Origin: Desulfuromonadaceae bacterium
GTDB lineage: Bacteria > Desulfobacterota > Desulfuromonadia > Geobacterales > Pseudopelobacteraceae
Direction: 5' to 3'
DNA length: 64,000 bases
Assembly: GCA_028681335.1 (NCBI GenBank)
Contig: JAQUIT010000012.1
Location: 62,001 to 126,000, forward strand
The notes under the pieces were generated by a model. It made no database searches and had not been told where the DNA came from. It saw only the letters and a list, made by a program, of their open reading frames with translations. Below are positions 1 through 9,335 of the stretch, piece after piece. A program made the translations under genes and the position numbers. The stretch's first letter is position 1. Every line of letters starts with the position of its first letter.

Positions 1-4
1 TCAT
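1..4 (-). CDS. 5' end of a gene leaving the window (start codon only)
   Basis: An ATG on the minus strand at 4..2 follows an AGGGGAAG Shine-Dalgarno-like stretch with 3 to 4 bases of spacing. Only the start codon and one further base lie in the window, so the product is unknown. The promoter-like sequence at 82..110 points at it. Confidence 0.3.
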
Positions 5-81
5 AAACTTCCCCTTTCGTTGTCCTGCGTATAGTGAGCCCAGCAGCGGTTGCCGAGCACGGCAGATGCGTAAACTGACCT

Positions 82-110
82 ATAAGAACATATCTATATC
101 TTGATGTCAA
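82..110 (-). promoter_or_regulatory. possible sigma-70 promoter for the gene at the left edge
   Basis: Reading the minus strand, TTGACA (110..105) is followed after 17 bases by TCTTAT (87..82), which matches 4 of 6 bases of the -10 consensus. It lies about 80 bases upstream of the ATG at position 4. The rest of 5..292 shows no gene and no riboswitch I recognise. Confidence 0.35.
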
Positions 111-292
111 CCTTCAGCTTTAGTCACAACAAGACCGTTTATGTCTGTTTTATCAGGCTTTTTTAGCAATTTTAATGGAATGTTTACGAGAAAGTTGAGC
201 TGATTTGCTGTACCGGAACGTCATGAAGATTACCGGGGCAGTGACTCGTTATGCGCATGCAATGGGGTTTTGTTGCGGTGTGATAAATTGTT

Positions 293-328
293 CAGAGGGC
301 GACACACGCATACCGTGGCCGCCCTCTG
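293..328 (-). terminator. terminator hairpin after the cytochrome gene
   Basis: An inverted repeat CAGAGGGCG / CGCCCTCTG lies 30 to 70 bases past the stop codon of the multihaem cytochrome gene. On the minus strand it is followed by AACAATTTAT, only moderately U-rich. Confidence 0.5.
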
Positions 329-361
329 TCTGTAATCACTCAACAATCCGTACGTTTTTTG

Positions 362-2218
<1,857 letters not shown>

Positions 2219-2240
2219 ATCGTCTCCTTTTGCTTGCCCC

Positions 2241-2260
2241 GTGACAATCTATCGTGTCAC
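2241..2260 (-). promoter_or_regulatory. riboswitch expression-platform hairpin
   Basis: On the minus strand GTGACA-N8-TGTCAC forms a hairpin between the aptamer and the ribosome binding site of the cytochrome gene. Its loop contains CGATAG, the exact complement of CTATCG (2284..2279) in the 3' strand of aptamer stem P1, so the two structures could be mutually exclusive. No U-tract follows, so it is not an obvious intrinsic terminator. Confidence 0.45.
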
Positions 2261-2277
2261 AGGTTAGTTGAAGGCTG

Positions 2278-2365
2278 GCGATAGTTCGGCGACCCGGCTG
2301 TCTTCAAGAGACCCTTGGGCTTTCCGTCCCCCCTTCGCAGGAGGTTTAGTATTCTCGCATATCAC
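2278..2365 (-). ncRNA. GEMM-I class cyclic-dinucleotide riboswitch (GEMM-Ib/cAMP-GMP type likely)
   Basis: On the minus strand the leader reads ...AATACTAAACC, then a stem CCTCCT closed by a GCGA (GNRA) tetraloop and AGGGGG, then GACGGAAAGCC, then a second stem with the AGCCGGGTCGCCGAA element, and a closing P1 stem (GATA/TATC). This order (AAACC - GNRA hairpin - GGGACGxAAAGCC - second hairpin - xGCCGA) is the GEMM-I cyclic di-GMP riboswitch fold. The AATACTAAACC junction, instead of GGGCAAACC, resembles the Geobacter GEMM-Ib variants described as 3',3'-cyclic AMP-GMP sensors upstream of cytochrome genes. Class assignment is firm-ish; ligand choice is inference. It sits 60 bases upstream of the cytochrome start codon. 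Confidence 0.75.
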
Positions 2366-2640
2366 TTCTCAGTAACAATTTTGCCGTTTTAAATTTATTT
2401 ATCTTATAGGCAGACCCTCCTTTCTATCTTTTATGAATTTAAAATGATGGCAACTGGTGCTGCTGTTTACTACGTAACAGCACCATCCTTCCGTGCGGCC
2501 AATCACTATCGAGATTATAGTTCCGCCTCAATCAGTGCGTTCACCACAACATTGGTCAAGAATACACACCCCACAGAAAAAACGCAATGCGTTTCCTGCA
2601 GGAGACCTAATAAAGCCAGACGGCTGGTGCGATGACACAC
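2366..2640. other. non-coding upstream region of the cytochrome transcript
   Basis: No gene is supported. A hairpin TGGTGCTG...AACAGCACCA lies at about 2455-2485. An AT-rich stretch at 2385-2440 (TATAAG, TTTAAA on the minus strand) probably holds the promoter of the riboswitch transcript, but I cannot fix the -35 and -10. Confidence 0.4.
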
Positions 2641-2675
2641 CCATCGTCAGCGCGAAACGGTCGCGCTGACGATGG
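2641..2675 (-). terminator. strong hairpin after the DUF169 gene
   Basis: A perfect 14-bp stem CCATCGTCAGCGCG / CGCGCTGACGATGG with a 7-base loop lies just past the stop of the DUF169 gene. There is no T-run on either side. Confidence 0.55.
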
Positions 2676-2692
2676 TCATACATATGAATAAA

Positions 2693-3457
2693 TCAGACTA
2701 GTTGGGTATCTGTTTCGCTGGTAATGTAATCAGGAGGGAGGTCACATTCTGAAGAGATCTGGAATGGTATCGGGTAGCGGACTCCCGCTTTGTGAGTCGC
2801 CGCCAGCCCGATGGCTGTTCGCTCCAGCCACCCAAAGGGGATGCCGACTATCATTTCATGATCCTGAGCCATGGCAAAGCGCCTGTCACCCATGCAAGGG
2901 ATTTCAACCGTCGGAGCACCCGTCAGCTTGACTTGAGCAACGGCTCGAGCGCACACGCCGGCATCCCCTGAAGATTTCATCACAAACTCCCCCCCCTCAT
3001 GGTAAAGGAAAGCCTGTACAAAACGCATCGCCTGCGCTGAGTTGACGTATATCACAACCATATCAGGCGTCACTCCCTGAAAGGAACGTATGAGCGGGTA
3101 GGTCAACACACCTGCGACGCCAGGATCGACCCGCGGCATCAGCCCTTGCATGGATGCAGCGGCCTCCCTGGTCTCCTGATATACGCCCGTATTCACCGTT
3201 CCATCAATCACCCGCTGAGGAGGCAGAATCATTCCCGTGCAGGCGGCACCGAGGGCACAGTGACTCGTCTCCGCGTCGGCCCAGGTTGACCAGGAGTACA
3301 TCCGGCTGTAGGCGATTTGCTGGCAGATTGCCAATCGCTTGCCGCGCACTTTGATCTTCAGCCCCTCAATCAACCCTGCATCGCGTACAAGGTTTACCCC
3401 CACAGGTTGAGTAACAGGGTTAACTGTTTCCTTTACCGTCGCCAGAAAATGTTCCAT
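2693..3457 (-). CDS. DUF169 family protein
   Basis: Conserved protein of unknown function, 254 aa, matching the DUF169 (COG2043) pattern: an N-terminal 'PVGVNLVRD' segment, a central Cys-containing 'HCALGAACTGMI' segment, 'MVVIYVNSAQAMRFVQAFLYHEGG' and 'IPCMGDRRFA' motifs, and a conserved 'VGIPFGWLE' near the end. No signal peptide, so cytoplasmic. Start: ATG behind AAGGAGAACTCT. It lies 28 bases downstream of an OsmC-like peroxidase gene on the same strand, so the two are probably co-transcribed, which hints at a redox or thiol-stress setting but does not fix a function. Confidence 0.7.
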   Translation of the reverse strand: MEHFLATVKETVNPVTQPVGVNLVRDAGLIEGLKIKVRGKRLAICQQIAYSRMYSWSTWADAETSHCALGAACTGMILPPQRVIDGTVNTGVYQETREAAASMQGLMPRVDPGVAGVLTYPLIRSFQGVTPDMVVIYVNSAQAMRFVQAFLYHEGGEFVMKSSGDAGVCARAVAQVKLTGAPTVEIPCMGDRRFAMAQDHEMIVGIPFGWLERTAIGLAATHKAGVRYPIPFQISSECDLPPDYITSETDTQLV

Positions 3458-3485
3458 AGAGTTCTCCTTTTTGGCAAACCGCTTC

Positions 3486-3890
3486 CTAGGGGAGTTGGGT
3501 GGTAATCACAAACTCCGGTGGGTCCATCAGCACTTTTTTCACCGAGCAGAGACCCGCCGTTTTTATGATGGCGTTCCGATATTTTTCCGGGAACCCTGGC
3601 GGCAAACTGATCTCCATGGCGACCTTCGACAGCCTCCTCTTGCCATCTTCAGCGACACCGAACTCCATATTCTGGGTAAGCAGCAACCCCTCGGTGGCAA
3701 TTCCCCGCTGCTGGCAGAAGCTCAGCACGTAAATCCCTGCGCAGGTCCCAAGAGAAGCGAGAAAATATTCGTAGGGGCTCGGTGCCGTACCGCCCCCTCC
3801 CCCCTCAACCGGTTGGTCGGTGGGAATGACCCTGCCGTTAATTTCCGCGTTTACCTTTTCCCCGCCCGGGAAGGTGATCTTCATCTCCAT
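3486..3890 (-). CDS. OsmC/Ohr family thiol peroxidase-like protein
   Basis: Small cytoplasmic OsmC-fold protein, 134 aa, the usual family length. The two family cysteines are present: Cys50 in 'ASLGTC' and Cys115 in 'TAGLCSVKK'; an extra Cys59 sits one helix turn region later. Family members reduce organic hydroperoxides with dithiol donors; some lineages act in other thiol chemistry, so the substrate is unproven. Start is the ATG behind AAAGGAG with 7-base spacing. First gene of a two-gene unit with the DUF169 gene. Confidence 0.8.
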   Translation of the reverse strand: MEMKITFPGGEKVNAEINGRVIPTDQPVEGGGGGTAPSPYEYFLASLGTCAGIYVLSFCQQRGIATEGLLLTQNMEFGVAEDGKRRLSKVAMEISLPPGFPEKYRNAIIKTAGLCSVKKVLMDPPEFVITTQLP

Positions 3891-3922
3891 TTGATGGCTC
3901 CTTTCGTGTTAAAGCAATTATG

Positions 3923-4336
3923 TCAGACAAAGGCTGTAGCTGTTTCCTTGGCAAAGCGAGCATACTCAGCATCAGTTTTAAGGATATGGTCTTTCAGCCA
4001 GGTATTAAGAAATTGCATAACTTCAATACCGAGATTATTTTTCCCGCTATGGTAATCGTTCTGCACCTCTACAACCCTTCGACAAAACCTCTCGTGTTCT
4101 TCGCTATGTTCAGGCAAGCCCGGGTACCCATGAACCGTCATCCAGTGTTCCTCGGCGGAGAAGTGGTACGTCGCGTAGTCGATCAGCTCATCCAGAACGG
4201 CCTCAAGTTCATCACGCCCTGCACCGGTAATAACCCCGTCGTAGGTGAGGTTGAGTAAGGACACCAGATGCCGGTGATGATCATCAAATTCCTTAATGCC
4301 AAGTTCAAAAGCGTCAAGCCATTCCATAAACGGCAT
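3923..4336 (-). CDS. Bacteriohemerythrin
   Basis: Single-domain oxygen-binding di-iron protein, 137 aa from the chosen start. The ligand pattern is complete: His21, His58 with Glu62 (HFSAEE), His77 and His81 (HSEEH), His117 and Asp122 (HILKTD). The open frame runs another 90 codons upstream, but that stretch has no family similarity, and the ATG at 4336 is preceded by GGGAGAG, so I place the start there. Such proteins store or deliver O2, or scavenge it in anaerobes. A short palindrome GCCACACCTGTGGC (4528-4541) lies upstream and could be an operator, unproven. Confidence 0.85.
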   Translation of the reverse strand: MPFMEWLDAFELGIKEFDDHHRHLVSLLNLTYDGVITGAGRDELEAVLDELIDYATYHFSAEEHWMTVHGYPGLPEHSEEHERFCRRVVEVQNDYHSGKNNLGIEVMQFLNTWLKDHILKTDAEYARFAKETATAFV

Positions 4337-4614
4337 AAGGCAGCTCTCCCAAAACGAATAGATAGACGGCGAGTAATTGATTATGACGGAGATATACAAG
4401 AGTGCTCTACAAAGAACAAACAAATTATGTGGAGGATTGTGAAGGCGAACAAGCGGTCGCATTGTGCAGCAGTACCTGCCGAGGATTTGCGCGAGGGAGA
4501 ACCAGCGGCAAAGACAACAGAAATCTAGCCACACCTGTGGCGCAGAACAATACAACAAACAAATCCGCCCCTTTATACAAGAAAACAGCCTGTTACGAGA
4601 TGACACCCCATGGC
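4337..4614. other. intergenic region upstream of the hemerythrin gene
   Basis: About 280 bases without a supported gene. It should carry the hemerythrin promoter (minus strand). The only structure I see is the 14-base palindrome GCCACA-CC-TGTGGC at 4528-4541. Confidence 0.4.
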
Positions 4615-4649
4615 GGAAAACTTCAAGCTTGTTTCCTTTGAAGTTTTCC
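4615..4649 (-). terminator. terminator hairpin after the FKBP gene
   Basis: A perfect 12-bp stem GGAAAACTTCAA / TTGAAGTTTTCC with an 11-base loop begins 9 bases past the FKBP stop codon. No T-run follows on the minus strand. Confidence 0.5.
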
Positions 4650-4657
4650 TGAAGGAA

Positions 4658-5050
4658 TCACTTTATACCAAGCAGTTCCACCTCAAAATTGAGCGGCATA
4701 TTAGGTGGGATAGAGCCCATCACCCCCTCCTGCCCATAGGCGAGATTAGAGGGGCACGACAGCTGCGCCTTACCACCAACCTTCATCATCTGTAAACCTT
4801 CTGTCCAGCATTTGATAACGCGGTCGAGCCGGAACTCCGCCGGTCTTCCGCTCTTGTATGAACTATCAAATTCGCGCCCGTTTAACAAGGTGCCTCGATA
4901 GTTGACAACCACCGTATCGGTAGATTCCGGGGTAGCCCCGGCACCTTCGACGAGAGAGGTATACTCGAGGCCGGATCTGGTCTTGACCGTTTCTGCCGCA
5001 AAAGCGGACGTGCTGAGACATACAAGGAGTGCCACAACATATTTGAACAT
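4658..5050 (-). CDS. Periplasmic FKBP-type peptidyl-prolyl isomerase
   Basis: Proline cis-trans isomerase, 130 aa, exported: signal peptide with cleavage after 'STSAFA'. One FKBP domain follows, with the family blocks 'VVVNYRGTLLNGREFDSSY', 'VIKCWTEGLQMMKVGGKAQL', 'LAYGQ' and 'NMPLNFEVELLGIK'. The usual active-site Trp is present in 'CWTEGL'. GTG and ATG are adjacent; the ATG at 5050 has GGGAGG at 6-base spacing and is preferred. Probable role is folding of exported proteins, consistent with a cytochrome-rich envelope. Transcribed alone, with its own 3' hairpin. Confidence 0.85.
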   Translation of the reverse strand: MFKYVVALLVCLSTSAFAAETVKTRSGLEYTSLVEGAGATPESTDTVVVNYRGTLLNGREFDSSYKSGRPAEFRLDRVIKCWTEGLQMMKVGGKAQLSCPSNLAYGQEGVMGSIPPNMPLNFEVELLGIK

Positions 5051-5173
5051 CACATTCCTCCCATAATACGTTTACTGCTGAGTTTATCGTTTGATTTATT
5101 GACTGCTTTAAACCGGGCTCCTGCCTGGTTCGATTCTCGCACTACAATGTCATTTCTGAAAGTTATTCCTACC

Positions 5174-7129
5174 CTACTTCGACGCGCTCAAGACCACGGA
5201 GCGGTTACGGCCATTATTTTTTGCCTGGTACATGGCCTGATCCGCAAGGGCAACAAGTTGGCTACTATCAGTCAAGACATGGCCCGCTGCCGATGCGACT
5301 CCAAGGCTGATCGTAACATAGTCAGCTGTGTCCGATGTGGCATGTGGCAATGCAAGTGCTCGCACGGATTCAGCAATATGCCCCGCCAGTGCTGCCGCTC
5401 CTTGAATATCCGTATCGGGAAGAATAACAACAAATTCCTCTCCGCCGTAACGGGCCACGATATCAGTGCCACGCTCAACCACAACCTTGAGTGTACGGGC
5501 AATCTGCCGCAGGCAATCGTCTCCCGCAAGATGACCATAGTGATCGTTATAATTTTTGAAATGATCCACATCAATCATGATCAGGGACAATTGCGAGCCT
5601 GATCTTAAATATCTTGAGAATTCAGCCTGTAAGACAGTGTCAAAAAACCGGCGGTTTGACAGACCCGTCAGGCTATCCGTCAGCGAATTGCGTTGGGCAA
5701 GGTCCCGTTCGATCTCAAGCTGGTGGACCAACGCCTGAATCTGTTGCTGCGCCTTCTTACGATTCGTAATATCCCTGACAATCAGGACCATTCGGACAGG
5801 ATTTCCCTGCCGGTCGCGAATCAGGGAATTGTTGACTTCGATGTCAAAGCATGACCCGTCTTTGCGGATGGCGCGGTACTCATTGGGACCGGTATAATTT
5901 TCATGAATCATCTTTACAATATTGGCGCGCGCCCGTTCATGGTCTTCCGGGACAATAAAGTCCATGACCGACATACCCGGCCCCTCACACGGATCATAGC
6001 CAAAAATTCTATTTGCCGCCTCTGAAACCATAATAACATTCCCTGAAAGATCAGCGATGGTGATGTCGTCGGGAGAAGCCATCAGGATGGTTTTATAGAT
6101 CTCTTCACTGGCCTCAAGTTCACGCGTTTTGGCGGTAAGCTCTTTTGCTGCCAACTGGCCGATTTCCAGGGCCATAATTCCAATCTCGTTGTTCGGATAG
6201 ACGTATTCATCACCATCTTGCTCGTCCCCTGCAATCGTAGCCTTGATCTTTTTGCCGAGTTCTACCAGCGGACGGGACAATCGTCTACTCAGCAAAACAC
6301 TCTGCACACGCCCCATGACCACAGCAATGACACCGGTCAGACCGAGAAGAGACAACATTTCCATGATGATCGGGCGAAGTATTTCTTTCTTTTCCACTCC
6401 CGTCACGACGGTCCAACCGGTTGACATAATGCGGTTATAATGGGCAAAGTATTCCACATTGCCACTGCGATACGTCAAGTCGCCTTCACTCACTTGTTGG
6501 AGAATTTTCTCTCTTTCCGGGAACAATGTTCCCAGCACGGACTGATCAGGATGCATGATAATTTCCCCGGACCTGTCCATGACAAAGCTGAATTCCGTTT
6601 TGTATTCGTCATGCTGAGAAATAAGGTGAATTATCTGATCGACTGAACAGTCAACAGCAACCGCACCGCCATATCCGCCACCTGGCTGTTTCAACGCTCT
6701 GCTGGTTGAAACGAGCCACTCCTTAGTTTTGACCTCCTGATAGGGCAGACCGATCGACGTTCCATTTTTGGTGGCCATCGCCGCCCGATACCAGGGCCGG
6801 GTGGTCGGATTAAATCCTGCGGGACGCGTCCAGTCATTTATCAGCATCAGACCGTTTTCGTAACCCGAATAAATATAGGTGATATTCTTATTGGCTTTGG
6901 TAATGGACCGGTACCCATCCAATACGCGCTGCCGGGCATCATCGCCCAGCGCCATCGCATCCCTGATTTCCTTGTTCTCTTCCAGCACCGCGACGGTGTG
7001 GACGATTTCGGTAAAATAGCCATCAATAAAGAGAGTAACGCCATGGCTGGTTCGGCTTATGAGAGCCCGTGCTTTGGATGTTTCAGAATAATACAGAAGG
7101 GCCGAAAGCAAGACCCCGAAGATCGCCAT
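5174..7129 (-). CDS. dCache-HAMP-PAS-GGDEF diguanylate cyclase
   Basis: Membrane sensor that makes cyclic di-GMP, 651 aa from this ATG. Order: partial first membrane helix, periplasmic dCache domain (about 25-245), second helix (about 258-283), linker/HAMP region, PAS domain (about 345-465), GGDEF domain (about 480-645). The active site reads GGEEF. In 'NDHYGHLAGDDCL' the residue that separates cyclic di-GMP synthases (Asp) from Hypr cyclic AMP-GMP synthases (Ser) is Asp, so this is a canonical cyclase. Odd point: the first helix begins before this ATG. In frame upstream to 7253 the sequence adds KRE...LLALIV but offers no ATG, GTG or TTG, so the start is either non-standard or damaged. Confidence 0.85.
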   Translation of the reverse strand: MAIFGVLLSALLYYSETSKARALISRTSHGVTLFIDGYFTEIVHTVAVLEENKEIRDAMALGDDARQRVLDGYRSITKANKNITYIYSGYENGLMLINDWTRPAGFNPTTRPWYRAAMATKNGTSIGLPYQEVKTKEWLVSTSRALKQPGGGYGGAVAVDCSVDQIIHLISQHDEYKTEFSFVMDRSGEIIMHPDQSVLGTLFPEREKILQQVSEGDLTYRSGNVEYFAHYNRIMSTGWTVVTGVEKKEILRPIIMEMLSLLGLTGVIAVVMGRVQSVLLSRRLSRPLVELGKKIKATIAGDEQDGDEYVYPNNEIGIMALEIGQLAAKELTAKTRELEASEEIYKTILMASPDDITIADLSGNVIMVSEAANRIFGYDPCEGPGMSVMDFIVPEDHERARANIVKMIHENYTGPNEYRAIRKDGSCFDIEVNNSLIRDRQGNPVRMVLIVRDITNRKKAQQQIQALVHQLEIERDLAQRNSLTDSLTGLSNRRFFDTVLQAEFSRYLRSGSQLSLIMIDVDHFKNYNDHYGHLAGDDCLRQIARTLKVVVERGTDIVARYGGEEFVVILPDTDIQGAAALAGHIAESVRALALPHATSDTADYVTISLGVASAAGHVLTDSSQLVALADQAMYQAKNNGRNRSVVLSASK

Positions 7130-7270
7130 GACAATTAACGCTAATAGAGTGCTGCTTTGAAATATTTCTCGCTTGATGCTGGATTTATGAGGTGAATTAC
7201 TCTTGTTGATAAATAATTCCTGTTTCGCAATCGGATTTAATGTGCTGAACTAATTGCGAGCGCATTCCGC

Positions 7271-7393
7271 TTACCAGTCCTTGGCCGGATGAAGCAAGCT
7301 GGGAAAATGGGCACAAACCAAGGAATCACCGTACTCCTCGGCAAGCTGTTTCGCCCCCTGCTCCCCCGGTTTTAGTGTCAACCACGTTTTCAT
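7271..7393 (-). pseudogene. short, probably truncated 'MKTWLTLKPG' protein
   Basis: A 40-codon frame beginning MKTWLTLKPGEQGAKQLAEE behind an excellent ribosome binding site (GGAGGACGGA). I recall a family of about 55-residue proteins of unknown function sharing this N-terminus and continuing with an Arg/Tyr-rich 'VCVRYRYD' segment; here the frame diverges after 'SLVCA' and stops. It is most likely a truncated copy. That family comparison is from memory. Confidence 0.4.
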
Positions 7394-8055
7394 TCCGTCC
7401 TCCGGCAATCTCCCGGAAATTATAACAACTCCGTATCACACTATATCAAAACAATAAACTCATTCAATCGCAACCATCATCCGGCTGAAGTGTCTGCATT
7501 TTCAACCTCCTGACAGCCGCACTACACGCCATGAAACGGATGCAGTCATACCCGACATAGTTACAGGCTTTTGAGTAGAACTATACTCAAAAATTTTAGA
7601 TAGTTGCGTTTTATACAAATATACTTTGAAATTCAGAGTGGAATAGCTCGAAGAGAATAAATGAGATGGCATTGGCAGTGGAAAGCGTTTACTTGAACAG
7701 AACTCGTACAGGTAAAAAACTGGTAGCAAACTTCAATAAACCATCTGATGTGCCTGCAGTTTATAAATCAGGCGTACCAAAGAAAAAAGGCTACTTTCCA
7801 TAAGAAAAGTAGCCTTTTAATAGATGGCGTCCCTTGGCAGACACACTTCGAACTTTAACAGGTTAGCTTGAAGCCGGATTATTATCGTTTGTGCTTGGTA
7901 ATTCTGCATTATTTTGCTGTATGGCCCCTTATTATTTCAAAGCCGGAATGTGGAATTGAATCGAATCCAGATTCCGACTTTCATGGTGTCCACTTTTCTC
8001 ACCCTACCTCAAGCAATGATAGGGGCAATAAGGGAGGCGCATTCTGATTTAAGCC
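7394..8055. other. intergenic region including the left direct repeat
   Basis: No convincing gene. It holds a hairpin TTTTGAGTA/TACTCAAAA at 7569-7592, and the left 68-bp direct repeat (7766-7833). A 45-codon frame (7666-7803) reads through the repeat but has no ribosome binding site and no recognisable product. Confidence 0.5.
7766..7833. repeat. left 68-bp direct repeat (tRNA-Glu 3' end plus terminator)
   Basis: 67 of 68 bases match 11798-11865. The shared sequence is the last nine or so bases of the tRNA-Glu gene (minus strand GGGACGCCA) plus its downstream terminator hairpin. The tRNA body is absent here. This is the arrangement expected of one end of an element inserted at a tRNA 3' end, or of a partial duplication. 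Confidence 0.85.
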
Positions 8056-8084
8056 TTGACTATTTTTTTTGCCGAGTTCATAAA
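8056..8084 (+). promoter_or_regulatory. sigma-70-like promoter of the tetR gene
   Basis: TTGACT (8056-8061), 17-base spacer, CATAAA (8079-8084). The operator palindrome at 8091 begins 7 bases downstream, where a bound repressor would block initiation. Confidence 0.55.
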
Positions 8085-8090
8085 ATAACA

Positions 8091-8106
8091 AAACGAGCGT
8101 TCGTTC
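8091..8106. promoter_or_regulatory. TetR operator 1
   Basis: AAACGAGCGTTCGTTC, a near-perfect 6-4-6 palindrome just downstream of the tetR -10 element. The same sequence with one changed arm base and one changed spacer base recurs upstream of the dsrE-like gene. Confidence 0.7.
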
Positions 8107-8124
8107 CCGACAAGGAGGTATCAT

Positions 8125-8700
8125 ATGGCGAGAGACCCGCAAAAAACCAGAGACCTGATACTATCCACTGCCCTGAGGCTCTTCGTGGAGAAGGGGTACT
8201 TTGCCTCATCGATTCATGACATAAGGCATGCTGCAGGTCTGAGCATCGGCTCCATATACCACCATTTCGACAGCAAGGAATCGATTGCCAGTGCCATTTA
8301 TGACGACCTCCTTGGCAGAATGACATCAATGGTGGAGGATGCCTCCGGTTCCCATATGACCGCCAAGGCAAAATGCAGAGCTATCATTTCAGCCATGTTT
8401 TCGATGCACGAAACAGATCCATTAACCGTACATTTTGTGCTTCATGCGCGACACAGGGAATTTCTACCCGACGCGCCACCCATATGCTCAACACGACCGT
8501 TTGAGCTTATGAAGCAGATCATCGAAGAAGGCATTGCCAGCGGAGAAATCCACCCTATTGATCCGGTAGTTGCCGGTGCAATCCTGTTCGGAGGAGCGAT
8601 GCGACTGCTGCACCTTGCAGGGGACGGAGTGCTCAGCAAACCTCTCGATTTTTATCTAGACGAGCTGTTTGAGGCCGGATGGCGCGGTATTTCAGTATAG
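8125..8700 (+). CDS. TetR/AcrR family transcriptional regulator
   Basis: DNA-binding repressor, 191 aa, typical family length. Residues 8-55 form the TetR helix-turn-helix with the usual 'ALRLFVEKGYFASSIHDIRHAAGLSIGSIYHHFDSKE' pattern; the C-terminal two thirds are the variable ligand-binding domain. Start ATG behind AAGGAGGTATCAT. Identical palindromes overlap its own promoter and the leader of the following gene, so it probably represses itself and the dsrE-lpd genes. The ligand is unknown. Confidence 0.9.
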   Translation: MARDPQKTRDLILSTALRLFVEKGYFASSIHDIRHAAGLSIGSIYHHFDSKESIASAIYDDLLGRMTSMVEDASGSHMTAKAKCRAIISAMFSMHETDPLTVHFVLHARHREFLPDAPPICSTRPFELMKQIIEEGIASGEIHPIDPVVAGAILFGGAMRLLHLAGDGVLSKPLDFYLDELFEAGWRGISV

Positions 8701-8719
8701 TTTTTTTGTCAGCAAAACA

Positions 8720-8735
8720 GAACGAGTGTTCGTTC
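8720..8735. promoter_or_regulatory. TetR operator 2
   Basis: GAACGAGTGTTCGTTC, a perfect 6-4-6 palindrome between the tetR stop and the dsrE-like start, matching operator 1 at 14 of 16 positions. Confidence 0.7.
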
Positions 8736-8753
8736 TTGTAAAAAGGGGTTTTT

Positions 8754-9251
8754 ATGAAAAGAGTACTTCTGATCTCGCTTGCCGCCATCCTTATGGCAAC
8801 GTCACAAGCCGTCGTACAGGCTGCCGCACCACCTGATGACCGGGGAGCCCTGCTGGGGGTCAAAACAGGAAAAGGGGTTTTCGATATTAACACAACAGAG
8901 GTTGACAAACTAACCCTCTACCTGCAAGTCATAAAGGAAACCCAGGAAGGGCTGAAAAAACAGCGGGTGAAACCTGATCTCATAGTCGCATTCCGCGGGG
9001 CATCTGTACGGTTTGTCTCAAAGGAGAGGGGCAATTTCACCACAGAAGAACAGGAAAACCTTTTAGAAACAGATGAGATGATTTCCGAACTTTCAAAAAC
9101 AGGGGTCCGATTCGAGGCCTGTGCTATAGCCACACGCCTGTACAATATTAACAACAAGAGCATTCTCCCGGCTGTAAGAGTCGTCGGCAACACTTTCATA
9201 TCATTAATAGGTTATCAGTCAAAGGGGTACAACCTTATTCCCATATATTGA
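8754..9251 (+). CDS. Exported DsrE-like family protein
   Basis: 165 aa, with a signal peptide cleaved after 'AVVQA'. The mature part has the DsrE-like alpha/beta pattern: 'LTLYLQVIKETQEGLKKQRVKPDLIVAFRGASVRFV', then 'GVRFEACAIATRL' with the single Cys at the position that carries sulfur in DsrE/TusD relatives, and 'VVGNTFISLIGYQSKGYNLIPI' at the end. Periplasmic members are often found beside thiol or sulfur redox proteins; the exact role is unknown. Second gene of the TetR-controlled unit, followed 84 bases later by a flavin disulfide reductase. Confidence 0.7.
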   Translation: MKRVLLISLAAILMATSQAVVQAAAPPDDRGALLGVKTGKGVFDINTTEVDKLTLYLQVIKETQEGLKKQRVKPDLIVAFRGASVRFVSKERGNFTTEEQENLLETDEMISELSKTGVRFEACAIATRLYNINNKSILPAVRVVGNTFISLIGYQSKGYNLIPIY

Positions 9252-9335
9252 AGTAACTAGTGATACTCACTTGTGCCATGTAAGGCGCTGGAGAGTCCTG
9301 AGTCGGACAAATTAGACAGAATACAGGAGGGATAA

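Noticed and set aside
7666..7803. 45-codon frame (MALAVESVYLNRTRTGKK...) running into the left repeat
   Set aside because: No ribosome binding site, no known family, and its last third is the tRNA terminator repeat; at the other copy the same frame is preceded by a stop.
7834..7870. Second tRNA remnant next to the left repeat (GTTCGAA on the minus strand)
   Set aside because: The flanking bases do not form a T-arm stem and no anticodon arm is found.
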